Source: Gavia stellata (taxonomy: Eukaryota > Chordata > Aves > Gaviiformes > Gaviidae). Taken from it: 64,000 nucleotides of DNA. Numbering within the stretch: the first letter of the stretch is position 1; each line of letters starts with the position of its first letter. The position numbers were made by a program, and so were the translations under genes. The stretch covers positions 1,798,001 to 1,862,000 of the forward strand of contig NC_082620.1 in NCBI RefSeq assembly GCF_030936135.1. The letters are read 5' to 3'. A model generated the notes under the pieces. The model saw only the letters and a program-made list of their open reading frames with translations. It did no database searches and was not told where the DNA came from. Positions 23,558-35,551 of the stretch are shown here, piece after piece.

Positions 23558-26500
23558 ATGCCCCAGCGTCACGTTGTGCAGATGTCCACCAGCCATGCCA
23601 GCTACAGCGTCTGCGTGTTGGGTACCGAGGTCTTCCTTGATACGCGCCGGTAAGGCTTGGAATCGGGGTATGCCCATCATTTTCCATAGGGCTGATGGGT
23701 TTTGTGGGAGCCCAATGGTGGTTTTGCTCTTCATTTGGAGGAGAAATGGGTGCTAGGGGGGAAATCAGAGCTCATTTTGAGCCCACATCATGAGTTCATC
23801 CAAGGATTTGGCAAGCTTTTTTTGGTGCACGGGGGACACGTCCTGCTGGGTCTGTTTTAGGGGACGATGTGCCACGGGGAGCTGCACCCAAAGGAGGGAT
23901 GTCGGCTCTGGCAAACGCGAGGCGTCAAAGCGTAGCCGAGCCATGACGATTTCAAGGCAAAGCCCATGCACACCCCGGCTGAGCGGGATCTATTTCTGGC
24001 TGTGAAAACATTAGGCAAGAGCAATTCAAGACGAGCAACTTGGCCAGAGCTAAAATGGAGTAAAGAATAAAATGTGTGGCTCAGGCAGAAAAAATCCACC
24101 AGCGGGATTGGCATGGGCGATTTCACAAAAAGAGATTCTTCTGGCATTAAATACAGGGGTTGCTTTATTGGCCAGATACGAGGCTGTATTTACCCTGCTG
24201 TTACGTTGTCGTTATTTAATAAATCACGTTTATAATGATAGAGACTACAGGACAAGCCGGTCAGCATCGCATCCGGGGCAATTATTGGGGTTGTGCATTG
24301 GAGCCGGGCCAGGATGTGCCGTCGTCCCCCTGAAGGGCTTCAGATTGAGCTAAAAAAGTATTATTTTTCCCCTCAGCCTGATGTCAATATATAAACCCTA
24401 TTATTTGCAATTTTTTTCTGTCTTTGGACTCAAAGCAAGCTCAGTCCCGTTTAAACATGGGGCCTGAGCCCCAAAATGGGCTGATTTGGCTCCTCAGTAG
24501 CAAAATCTGAGCTTTGGTCCAAAAAAGCAGATGGCTGATGTTCTTTCAAGTAAAAAAATGGGATCATTTTGTTCCTGGAGAGCACTGGCCGGGGGGAACT
24601 CGGTGATGGATGTGTCAAGCTTTGACTGTGGTTTGGGCTGTTTTGGGGCAGGAAATGGAGCACGGTGGGAAGCCGGTGGCGATGCTGAGGTGTGAAGGCT
24701 GTAAAATCAGAGCAAATAGACCCAAATTTGAGAAGTCACAGCGTGCAACAGCATGCAGGTGGATTTACGACACTGCATGATGTTAAATACGAGGGGTGAC
24801 AAGCGAGATGATGCTTTAATCTCCCCTTACAAGCTGCTGCAGGCACCAGGGATGCCATGCCAAGAGCAACACTGGGAATAAATCTCTTCTGTGTTGGTTT
24901 TTCTTTTTTGTTGCCTTCATTGTTAAAATTTACCACCCTGTCCCTTCTCGCGTGCGGCCGGGGAGGCTGGCTCCTGACGGCAGACAGGTCGGAGCACTGG
25001 TGCTCCTGGGATGGAGGTGCTGGGGCTGTAATGAGCAGGTAGGCAGCACTTCAAAGGCGAGGGATGTCATGCAGGTGGGGTGCGAGTTCTCCACACTCGG
25101 ATTCAGGCTCCGCTCCAGTTTGGGCATCTCCTGGGTCAGGGTATGGTCCTGTGATAACCATCTCCCCAGATGGTTGACATCAAAAATTGTCCTGGCTCTT
25201 TGTCGGGGTTTTGTTGTGGGATGCTGAAATTTTGGGGGTTTTCTTGCTGTTGTGGAGGGAGGTTGGATGCCCAAACTTCAGCTACTTGCAATCTAGGCTT
25301 AACCACAGACAGACGTGCCGAAGCTCCAGTGGGAGCTCTGCTTGCTCAACACCACCACAGAGATAATACATATAAAATTCAGACGACGCATTTCATCACC
25401 CGAAGATGGTTTCTGAGTCCTTTCCACCCAGTTAAGGCTGCATTTAAATTCCGGGTTCAAATATTTGGCTCCACAGAGGAGAACAGGAGGGACAGCTTGG
25501 TCTACAACCCAACGCTGCTCTCTGTTTCAGATCTACCCCCAAAGGTGCCACGTCATTCGATGTCCATGCCACCTCCGCGGTTACGGTCCACATCATCCAC
25601 AGCCCTATGACAAAACCCATGATTAACTCCAGATGGCCCCTGGATCCCGATATAGAGGTTGTAGTGACCATTGATGTCACCAGCAGAACCGTCAATGACA
25701 ATAAGGTTAGTTGCTTTTTATGCACTGAAACTGGAAAAATAAGTCAAATTTTCCAGGAAAGAAGGGAGGATTATGGGCAGGCTCAAGCATTTCTAGGTAG
25801 TGCTGACATCAGGCTCATTTCCATGGAGAAAACTCAAACTCAAAAAGAATTGTGTAATTATCGTGTACGAAAAATGAAACTAAGAAGGAGAAGGAGATCA
25901 CATTTTGTGCCCTAAATATGAGGTAGCGGTGGTTGCAAAAGCTGGTGTCAGAAACTCCATGCCAGGCGACAAAAATACTCCAACCTTAGCTTTTTCCATG
26001 CCTGTTTTTGTGCTGAAGTAGGCAGAAATGGTTCGGCTGAACTATGATTAATGGAGAATGGCTTGGATGAACCCTCCAAGAGCTTGTTGTGTAGCGTTGG
26101 TTGGTCAACCCAACGAGTAGAAAGACCTACTCAGCATGACGGGACATGGGACTTGGGTCATGATCTGGTGATGTCTTCGCAGGTTAAGATTTCGTACTAC
26201 GGACGGGAAGGCAATGAGCTTTCGGTGGCTTGGTTGTATCTCACCTGCGTAGGTAGGTATTACAGCAACACTTGTCCAAACCCGGCCAACCCTTTCTGAT
26301 GCCAAGATCTAGCTGGGTTCATGGGATGGGAGTTAAGTGGGGGGCGCGGGCTGCCCATCTGCAATGTGCAATGAAGATTTGGGTGTTGACTGATGCTGAC
26401 AAGCAAAAGGGAAATAATTAAAATGTTATTATGCTGCCTTATATGGTGCAAAAAAGACACAGGCTGGGCCGTGTCCCCACCCAACGCACGCACCGAGCAT

Positions 26501-29500
26501 CCTCCTCCGCTTGCCAAGACCATTGCGTTGGTGGAAGAGGATCCAAAGGAGACCATCTCACCCAACTTTGCCTAGCGTCCCCCTCCTCAACCTCCGTTGC
26601 AGCTAGTGGAGAGGAATAGGCACCAAAGTGTAGTTGTCTGACCTATTTTAGAAGTTTAGGATGAGATGAATCATTCCCTTGAAATGCCTATTTTCCTCTG
26701 CTGACTACAAAGGGAGTCTAGACAACCAGTCTGGATGCAGAGCCTTCCACTTGGATAGAATAATTACCCCAAATTTGGGATTTTCTAAAGTGTTCACATG
26801 ACAGACCTGTGTCCTTAAGTCATGCATATGCCTCCCAAAATTGCACCTGAAGAGGCTGATGGTTTCCCATGTCCCATGACTGATGGGCTCCGCTGGAGCC
26901 ATCCGGGGCCACCGCAGTCCGCAGGGCTTTCACCTTACAAATGCTCTTCGTTTGCTTAGATATAGGGCTTAATTTCCAGCTTCTCCATGTCCTCCTCTCT
27001 GCATCAAGGAGAAGGACGATCTCCACTTCAGTGCTTCTGTTTTCCACACGCCTTGTATCCCATTTGGAGGAGTATCTGTATTAAGACAGGCTTAATACAG
27101 ATTTAAGTAGGGTTTAGATGAGGTTGCTGGTAAACCTCTGCTTTGTTGCAGCAGAGGCAGAGATTTGGGACAAGAAGAGCTCTTTAAAGGAAAGCCCTTC
27201 TGAAACGTTGCATCGACCCTAGTAATTACTTAGGTGTCTGCTCACCCATGGTGAAAAGACTTTCATGCCTCCACCGTGTTTCAGCTTCACAAAAAACACT
27301 TGAAATTGGTGAAAGCAAAAAATATGCCATGAAGTGGGTACGTCCCTGCTGGGGGAACCAAGATGGGAGAAGATAGCTGGAGACCAAAGGGGGAAAGCCA
27401 TGAAAAAGCCATCGGGTTGGCTTTTCTATCAGCAGTTTGTTGGAGACGTTGGGTCTGGGGCAGCTTTGGGGTGTGAAGGTGGGGTTGGTGTTGGATGACT
27501 CATGGCTTGTGCCAAGGATGAGCCCAAAATGCCACCGAGAGCTCGTTCCCTGGCCAGTGGCTTCCTTCTCTCTTGATGTTTCAGATATATCCCTGGACGT
27601 GGACTTGAGCCGTAATGGCAGAGTGAAGAGCAAAGGGAAGGACAAGGTAATGAGAAGCTTTGCTGTAGGCAATGTACGGCGGGTCAACGCAGGGTGCAGC
27701 CGTTTGCAGACTCTTCCCCGAAAATCTCCAGGAGGGAGAGGGACTTGGGTGGTGTCGCTGGTGTCTGAATTAGAGAAAATAACATGGCAAATTCTCAACC
27801 TACTAATTGAGGAGGAAAAGAGTTTATTTTCTTATTCTGTGCCAAAATCTCCTGCCCCTCCAGTCCAGCCCCAAGGTTCATATCGGAGAAAATACTCTGC
27901 TTTCTTTTATTTTCTTTCTTTTTTTCCTTTTTGGACTTGAAACATGGCACTAAATGAGTCAGCTTCAAGTTTTGCAGACAGCAAGAGATTCACCCCTTTG
28001 GCAACAAATCTGCATATGCCCAAGCACTTACACCCGGGTAATTAGCTGCAGCCCAATCGGCAGCGCAAATTGTACATCGAGATGAGATGCACTTCTAGAA
28101 ATGGTGTAGTGTTGTCCAGATGAGGCCTGGCAGATACTTTCTGGCTTCTTAGAAGATAAGATCTTTTTGAAATAGTCTTTACTGGGCCTGCTAGAAGCTG
28201 AGGTTAGGAAATTTAGTGGCTTGAAAGCATCACTGCTTTCTCCCCACCAGCTTTGACAGCATGTTGTGGGTTGTCCTCCAAGTGTGGCCGTGGGATTTTC
28301 CCTGGTCCAGGAGGAGGCTGGGATGGGGGAAATCTTGCTCCCATCCCCTTTGGGTGCTTCTCCTCCAGGCCAAGTGGACGTGGGGTCCTGATGGGCAAGG
28401 CGCCGTGCTGCTTGTCAACTGCGACCGGGACAGCCCCGGCGCGGCGGGGACAGACAGCGGTCAGGTGGACATACGGACCTCTGCAGGTAAGGTGTCATCA
28501 GCAGCCTGAGGGGAACCAAAAGATCTCACCGGGGTGTTTCCCACTTGCGACACCTCCATCCCCTCTCTCTACGTCCCCTCTTTCCATCTTTTCCCCGCTG
28601 TAGACCTTCAGGACATGTCCGTCATGCTGCTGCGGACTCAAGGTCCCAGCGCTATCTTTGCTGAGTACCAGGTGGTCCTGCATGTCCCCGAATCGGACGC
28701 GGATAAAGTGCGGGTTTTCCACGCTATCCGTGAGTATTTCTTCCTTCTTTCCCAGATATCCATGCATGACCCCGAGGTGGGTGAACCCTAGTTTTTTTTG
28801 TTCATCGTGGCTAAGGGCTGGGTACCTCCAATTGCTGGAAACACTCATTTATCCCCAAAGATCCTCTGCTATTCTAGAAGATGGGAAAAATCAAGGGAAA
28901 AAGGATAAAAAAAGGCTTTTCTCAGCGGGGTCGCTGAAATGCTGACATTTCCACGGGGCAGATAACCCCTACATGGCTCCCGGCACCTTTTTGGCACGGG
29001 TGATGACCCAGCCACCAAAGCAGCCCATCTCGTCAGGCAGCGCGTTTTACCTTTGAACACCCCAGTAACTGGATCCCCAGCAGCTCCCTGCTGAAAATCA
29101 GGTCAGGGAACCCAAGTATATCATTAGATGCTTAACTCGAGCCACGCACCTTCAAAAGGGTTGGTCCTGAGGGTACAGAGTCCCCTTTGTACGAGGAAGA
29201 TGAAGTGTGTTCCCCAGAGAAGAGGAGGCACACCCGCTCCTCTGCAAACCACGCTGGCATCAGCCACCTCCTTGCTGGTGCCTCCTTCCAGCCCGGTGGA
29301 CAGGTTGGTCACGCCGTCTTGGGTTGGGTATTTCGGTGTTTCTCCAGGGAGTGACTCACACCCCCACTACAAACCCGTGTTGGGGCCGAACAAGCTCTCC
29401 TACGTGCTGGACCATGTTGGTGGTGGAGAAAACACCTTCTACGTTGAAGGGTTGGCTTTCCCCGATGTTGGCTTCTCCGGGTTGGTTTCCTTCAGTGCCA

Positions 29501-32500
29501 GCTTGCTGGAGGTCCCCCATAAGGTACGTGGGGTTTGCCCCGTCCCCTGCAAAGTCCCCCAGCGGTGGGGTTTTCAACTGCCGCTCCCTGACTTTTCACC
29601 CCTCGCAGAATTCGCCGGGCACCCCGATTTTCACGGATACGGTGGTTTTCCGTGTGGCGCCCTGGATAATGACGCCCAACACCCAGCAGCCTATGGAGGT
29701 TTTTGTCTGCAGGTAGGAGGGACGTCAACCCATGGCTCTGCTACCTTGGGGGACTCTCCAAGGAGGAGCTTTTCACCTTTCTTTGCTAAGTAGCAGCTAT
29801 AGGGCGAGCCAGGCTTTATGCATGCTATACTGGAGCCTAATATTTGGGTAGGGAGCCTGCTGGCACTGCTGCACTCACTGCAACTCCAAGGAGAAAGGCT
29901 GGAGCACCCTCTCCAGGAGCTAGCCGTGTGCAGGACTATTACCCAGCGCATTTAGGAATGAGGAATGCGCTGCACGGTTGGGGGTGCTTCTCGTGTTCCC
30001 CCCTTGCAGCCTTCGCTCCTTCCTCTCTCCCCAGCATCCAGCAGGGCTCAGACTCCAACGAAGTCTTTCTGGAAGGTATCCAGGTCCTGCTGAAGAAAGC
30101 CAACTGCAAGCTGACCATCTGCTCGGAGGTGGAAACCCGCAGTGACCGCTGGATCCAGGTCATCAATCGATGCTTGTAATATGCGGCTCTTCTGGCCCCT
30201 TACAGGCTCCTGGGACATGTAGGGTGTCACCGCCATTGCTGACACCCCTGGGAGGGACTAGCTGTGTTGCTTGGGGAAGCACCTAGATGCTGAGAGGTGA
30301 ACCAGGCAACCATGAACTAAAGCACGGGGAAATGCTGCTGGTGGTGGCAAGTAGCACAGACAGGGATGTTGTCCAGGATCCCCGTTACGAGAGGGTCCCC
30401 ATTGCAAGAGGCACCCCACAGTGCATCTCAAAGAGGACATGGCGTGTGCCAGGTGAACGTGCCGTGTGCTCCCCGCAGCGTGCCCAAGCCCTCCCGTCCC
30501 TTCCTCACTCCCCTGCCCGTGGTGGCCACGTGTTTCTTCCCCGGGGGTGACCTGTGCCAGGTTCCGCGGTGCCGGGTGGGGTGTCACCCCCTGGAAGAGC
30601 AAGGCAGTTGCCTCCCTTGGGGTTAAGGGCAACAGCCAGGCTTTGCCAGGTTTGCCCAATTTCCTGCTCCACCCTCACCACACACCTCGCCGAGATGGCT
30701 ATCACCCTTCCAGGAGCCTTCCTCCTCCTCTTCCTTCTCTTCTTCCCACAACAGGATGAGCTGGAGTTCGGCTATGTGGAAGCACCACATAAGACCTTCC
30801 CCGTCGTCTTTGACTCTCCCAGGAACAGAGGCTTGAAAGATTTTGCTTTTAAAAAGATCCTGGTGCGTCATTGCATTGCCAACCCCCTTTTTTGCCCCCA
30901 AAATCCCCCACCTGGGGGTCCCTGTCACCACTCCCCTCTTCCCTAGGGCCCCGATTTTGGCTACGTGACCCGTGAGCCCCCCGGGAATGACATCTCCAGC
31001 CTCGACTCCTTTGGCAACCTGGATGTCAGCCCACCAGTGACGGTGCGAGGGAAGGAGTATCCCCTGGGCCGGATCCTGATTGGCAGCCCCCTACCTTGGT
31101 GAGATGGGGGGGGGGGCTCGAGCCCTCCCTCTGGGATGCAGGGAAGCAACAAAAATCCTTGCATGAGAAAGCGTTGCACCCTTCAGAGTGGAAATTTGGG
31201 GCCAGTTCCCATCAAAGTGGAAGTTTGAGGCTAGTTCCCATCAAAGTGGAAATTTGTGGCCAGTTCCCATCAAATCCCAGCTTTAACGTGCATCATTATT
31301 CCCTTGTCCCTTACAAAATCCTGTCACTGTTCCGATTTTTACCCCCTCCCAAACCGCTGGTGCTTTTGCTCCGATCCTACAGTGCTGTAAGCATCCAGGC
31401 TTATTTAATCTTTTTTCCTTGTTAAAAGGAAAAGCAGGGGAATCCAGGAAAGGGTAAAATCCTGAATAACTGGAAATTGTTTTGCTCTGGGCAGGCAGTG
31501 CTAGGCAGCCCTGCAGGAACAACAGCGCCCTGCAAAATCCTCCACAAAGGAGGTTATTTTCCTGGAAAAATAACAACGGGGACGAATCCAGATGGGGTTT
31601 GGTCCAGGGTAAGAAACGGCATGCTCCGACCCCAGCCCTGCTGCAAGCTGGGGGTCTTGCTTTGGTTACAGCGGCGGGTAAATGGCATTTTCCCAGCCTC
31701 GCCGGGACCGTAATTATCCCTTATTACAAGAAGTTTAATTAATGTTTTCCCAGCCTGCTCCTGTCTGTCTAAGAAAACTTCACTCCCGCGCAAAGTGCTG
31801 CGTAAGGAGTGATTTAAGATTCACAGGGATGGGGGAAATTAAATCCAAAGGTGCCTGAGCAGAACAGGGAATGTAATGCACAGATGCCTATAGATATATA
31901 CAGCCTATATATAAATATATATTATATTAATATAAATATAGGTATAGTATATATAATATCGACATATTAACATAAAATATAGATGTATTAATATATTATA
32001 TTAATAGATAATATAAATATATTTTTATATTAATATACTATATTAATATGTAATGTACACACACAAGTATATTATATATTAATATATATAATATAGACAT
32101 ATATTACTCAGACTGTTTCCAGCCTCTTCCCGGTGTTTCCCATTAAAATGGGATGTGTGGACGCATCTTCTCCCCTTGGCATGATGTTCGGGGGAAGGAT
32201 GGGAGTACATCTTGCGGAGGGGTGTGATGGCCGCCCGCTTTCTCCTCCTGTCTCTGCTCCCCAGGGCCTCCGGCCGGCGGATGTCCAAGGCGGTCAGGGA
32301 TTTTCTTTACGCCCAGAAAGTGCAGGCGCCGGTGGAGATTTACTCGGAGTGGCTGAACGTGGGCCACGTGGATGAATTCCTCACTTTCGTCCCCGCTTAT
32401 GATAGGAAGGTACCGGTCCCTGGAGCAATCTCCGCTCCCGCATGGGGAGTCTTCTGAAAATGCAAAAAAACCCAAGCCCCTTTTTGCAATCGCTCATCCT

Positions 32501-33883
32501 CCCCGCGGGGGGCTGGATGATGCACCTTCTTCTGGGGTGGCTTCCTTGGAAAACAGCGAGTCCCTGGGTGGCATCCCATGCGTCCTGCGGTGGTGACATC
32601 CCTTGCACCCTGCAACACCTCGGGCTGGGTTTGGAGTCAGCGTGGTGTGTCTCGGCAGGATGCTGGGATAAAATATCCCGCCAACAGCAAAGCATGAACC
32701 CCTGGGCTGTCTCCCGCAGGGTTTCCGGCTCCTCTTGGCCAGCCCCAATGCCTGCTACAAGCTCTTCAAGGAGAAGCAGAGGCAGGGCCACGGGGAAGCC
32801 ACGCAGCTCGTCGGTAAGGGAGTGGGCGAGGGCATCCCTGCGGTGTGGTGGGGACCACGGGCATCCCTTGTCAGTGTCCCTTACCGCTCTGCTCCGGTCC
32901 CCACGCAGGGCTGAAGGGCACTGAGAGGAGGAGCATCGACGAGATCCTGGCGGATGAGTCTCTGAGGAATGACAACAAGCATGTGCAGGTGGGTCTTTGC
33001 ACCCATGGGTTTGGGTGGATTCGCTCTCCTCGCTTGTGCATCATTGCTGGGTAATTTTGGGGTGTGGGGAGCGTTTTTAGAGATCCTGGGAAAGAGGAAG
33101 AAACGTCAGCGTGGGTTGCACTGTGCAGTGTGAAAGCAGGTGGGCAAGAAGAGCAGCCATGAAGGAGCCAGGCACCTTTGGGTGCTGGGTCACCCCAGCC
33201 CGTTGTCCTGCTGGGAGATGACTGCAGAGGTGTCAAAACCAAAGGAAGGAGGTTCCTGAGGTTGGGGATGGGTTCGGGAGGTTGCTCAGGGCGATGGGAT
33301 GAGATGCAATGGAGTGGGTGAGGATCTCGGCAGGATGCAGTGGGGCACCCAGGGGTCCGTGCATGGGATGTGGGGGGTCGGGATGGCCTGGGGTGGCAAT
33401 TCCAGGTCCCCCCTCTCCGCAGCGCTGCATTGACTGGAACCGCGACCTCCTGAAGCAGGAGCTGGGCCTGAGCGAGCAGGACATCATCGACATTCCCCAG
33501 CTCTTCATCCTGAAGGGCTCCCGCGCGGATGCCCTCTTCCCAGACATGGTGAGACCCCCGGCACCTCCTCCCTTCCCACCCTTCCATCCACACCTGATGC
33601 AAACACACCTTTTGGGTGGAAAACACTGATTTTTTTGGTCCGGCTTCAGGTGAACATGCTGGTGCTGGGCAGGCACCTGGGCATCCCCAAGCCCTTTGGA
33701 CCGCTGGTGGGTGGGCAGTGCTGCCTGGAGGAGCGGGTGCGGGCGCTGCTGGAGCCCCTGGGCCTTACCTGCACCTTCATCGACGACTACTTCTCCTACC
33801 ACGTCCTCTCTGGTGATGTCCACTGTGGCACCAATGTCCGTCGTAAGCCCTTCGCCTTCAAATGGTGGCACATGGTGCCCTGA
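23558..33883 (+). CDS. PADI1: PADI1, peptidylarginine deiminase 1, complete
   Basis: Calcium-dependent protein-arginine deiminase, named PADI1 from its place directly after PADI2 on the opposite strand. Sixteen exons: 23558-23649, 25531-25705, 26183-26252, 27585-27646, 28369-28486, 28604-28729, 29348-29523, 29609-29712, 30035-30158, 30755-30862, 30947-31098, 32265-32409, 32720-32813, 32909-32988, 33423-33548 and 33650-33883. Total 1,986 nt, 661 residues. Exons 1-8 encode the two immunoglobulin-like N-terminal subdomains; exons 9-16 encode the catalytic alpha/beta propeller. The catalytic set is intact: DRWIQDE, GHVDEF and VHCGTNV; the substrate arginines lie in FDSPRNRG. The exon 4 calcium loop ([12 protein letters not shown]) has few acids, as in human PADI1. 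The exon 9 donor is weak (GTCATC). The last exon is almost identical to that of PADI3. Family identity is certain; the paralogue number rests on synteny. Confidence 0.94.
23650..27584 (+). other. PADI1 introns 1-3
   Basis: Introns at 23650-25530, 25706-26182 and 26253-27584 are AT-richer than the exons. I saw no repeat array, RNA gene or extra coding exon. Confidence 0.65.
31178..31275. repeat. Triplicated about 31-bp unit in PADI1 intron 11
   Basis: Three tandem copies of a unit containing GTGGAAATTTG and CCAGTTCCCATCAAA begin just after PADI1 exon 11. Confidence 0.85.
31870..32110. repeat. AT-rich microsatellite (TATATTAA type) in PADI1 intron 11
   Basis: About 240 bp of nearly pure A and T, with irregular TATATTAATATA and AAATATA units and one CACACA interruption. 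It is the only strongly AT-rich tract in the PADI cluster. Confidence 0.9.
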
Positions 33884-33956
33884 AGCCCCCAGGGACGGGC
33901 TGGGGTCCTGCAACCGGAGGATGAAGGTGCATTTGGTGCATCAGAAGATGCATCAA

Positions 33957-33978
33957 AATAAAGGGTTTTGCCAATAAA
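33957..33978 (+). terminator. PADI1 polyadenylation signals
   Basis: Two AATAAA hexamers at 33957-33962 and 33973-33978 lie 74-95 nt after the PADI1 stop, implying a short 3' UTR. Confidence 0.8.
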
Positions 33979-35490
33979 GCTGCATCAACACTGAGGGCGC
34001 AGCTCTTCCCCATCTCCCCTCCTTTCTTCCTCGGCTGTTGGGTTAAAAATGTTGTTTGAATCCTTTTTTTTTTTTTTAAGCGCATGGATTTGTTATGGGA
34101 ATGGTGGTTTTATGGGAAGGGGACAACTGTGATGGGTGGAGGATAGACACGGAGCTTCTTTGGGAGCGTGGTGCATGCAAGTCAGCCAGCAAGGAGGCTG
34201 CTTTGGGGGTTTGAGGCCCCATCCCACTGCTAAAGGGTCTTATAGTCCCTCATCCCAGGTTTGTAGCTAATAACCCCCCCCAAATTCTCTATATCAGCCA
34301 AAAAAACACCTTCCGCGGGGGAGACTGGCTCTTCGCCCCGGCACGGTGTGGAGGCAGAGGCCCATCCTCGTGCAAATCATTTTACACCTTCCCCAACGAG
34401 ACAATGTCCTTTTCCCTTTGCAGCCACCCCGGCCGCTCTTTCTCTCCCTCTTTTCATTGCAACTGAAGTGTGGCATTTCCCCGTACGGACCTGGCACCCT
34501 TGCCCGTCTCTCCTGCCTGCGCTGCCCTCACCCAGCAGGGACAGGCACCAGGAACTGAAACTGGTTCCCTGCCCCAGGCATCGCTTAGCCCTGTGCAACC
34601 CCGGGAGCTGTTACGGGGCTAAACCCACTTTTTTGGGGACAATTTGCTTTTCTAGCAATTCTTTTTGAGGTGTAAAAGCGTAGCTACGTGTCTACTCCAA
34701 GCTGTGCCACGTTTGCAAGCGGGGCTGGAGAATTAGGGGGTGATGCTCCCAAAAAGGGTCACGCATCCTGCCTGGCTCCCCCCCCCCCCCCTTTTTTTTT
34801 TTTACCAAAAGGATGATTTCTAACCCCAGAAACCCCCTTTCCCCCACGGTTACAGCTCTGCTGAGTTTCCCCGGCCCCGAGGAGCGATATTAAATTCCAG
34901 CGGCGCACGACCCCGCAAGGAGTTGGTGGGGGGACAGCTGCATCGGCAAAGGGCTCTCCCACGCCGAGACGAGGATTTAATTAAAACAAAGACAATTAAA
35001 GCCGCGACGGGGTCTGCTGTCCCCACCGCAGGTGACGTACCGACCCCCCAGCCCATGCAGCACCCAGGGGATGGGGCAAGCTCCCAGTTTGCACCTTCAA
35101 CCCCCCCTAAAATAAGAGTTAAAGCCAAGTTTTCCAGCTAGGCAAATAAAACCCTTTAGGAGGAGAAACAAAAACCCCTCCGAGCCCAGCGCTGGCACGT
35201 CCCCAGCTCGGCTCCAGTGTCACGCTGAATATTTTATGGCGTGGGTTTAAGGGTGGCCGGTCACATCACTGTCTCTTTGTGCTAAGAGGGGAGAAAAAAA
35301 CCACCCCCGAGCTTCTTAAAAAGAAAAAAACCACCCTCGTGGGTGTCTTGGGGTGCTTTTCCCCCCACCAGTGATTCATGCTCCATTGCTGGGAAGAACG
35401 GCTGGGCACCCTGCACACCCAGCCTGGAGACTGACAGCCCGGAGGTGGGATTAAGTTAGGCTTTGGTTAATCCCCTCCCAGCAGCCAGGC

Positions 35491-35499
35491 TTTATAAAT
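35491..35499 (+). promoter_or_regulatory. PADI3 TATA box
   Basis: TTTATAAAT lies 53 bp upstream of the PADI3 ATG, which would place transcription initiation near 35,520 and leave a 5' UTR of about 30 nt. It is the clearest core promoter element in the window. Confidence 0.75.
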
Positions 35500-35551
35500 C
35501 CCCTCGTGCCACCCGTCGCAGCACCCAAGGGTGCCCTGGGGGCCCGCCGGC

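Larger units (their letters stand above)
33884..35551. other. PADI1-PADI3 intergenic spacer
   Basis: The 1.7 kb spacer contains the PADI1 3' UTR at its left end and the PADI3 promoter at its right end, with a poly-C/poly-T run near 34,780-34,802. No open frame in it resembles a known protein. Confidence 0.7.
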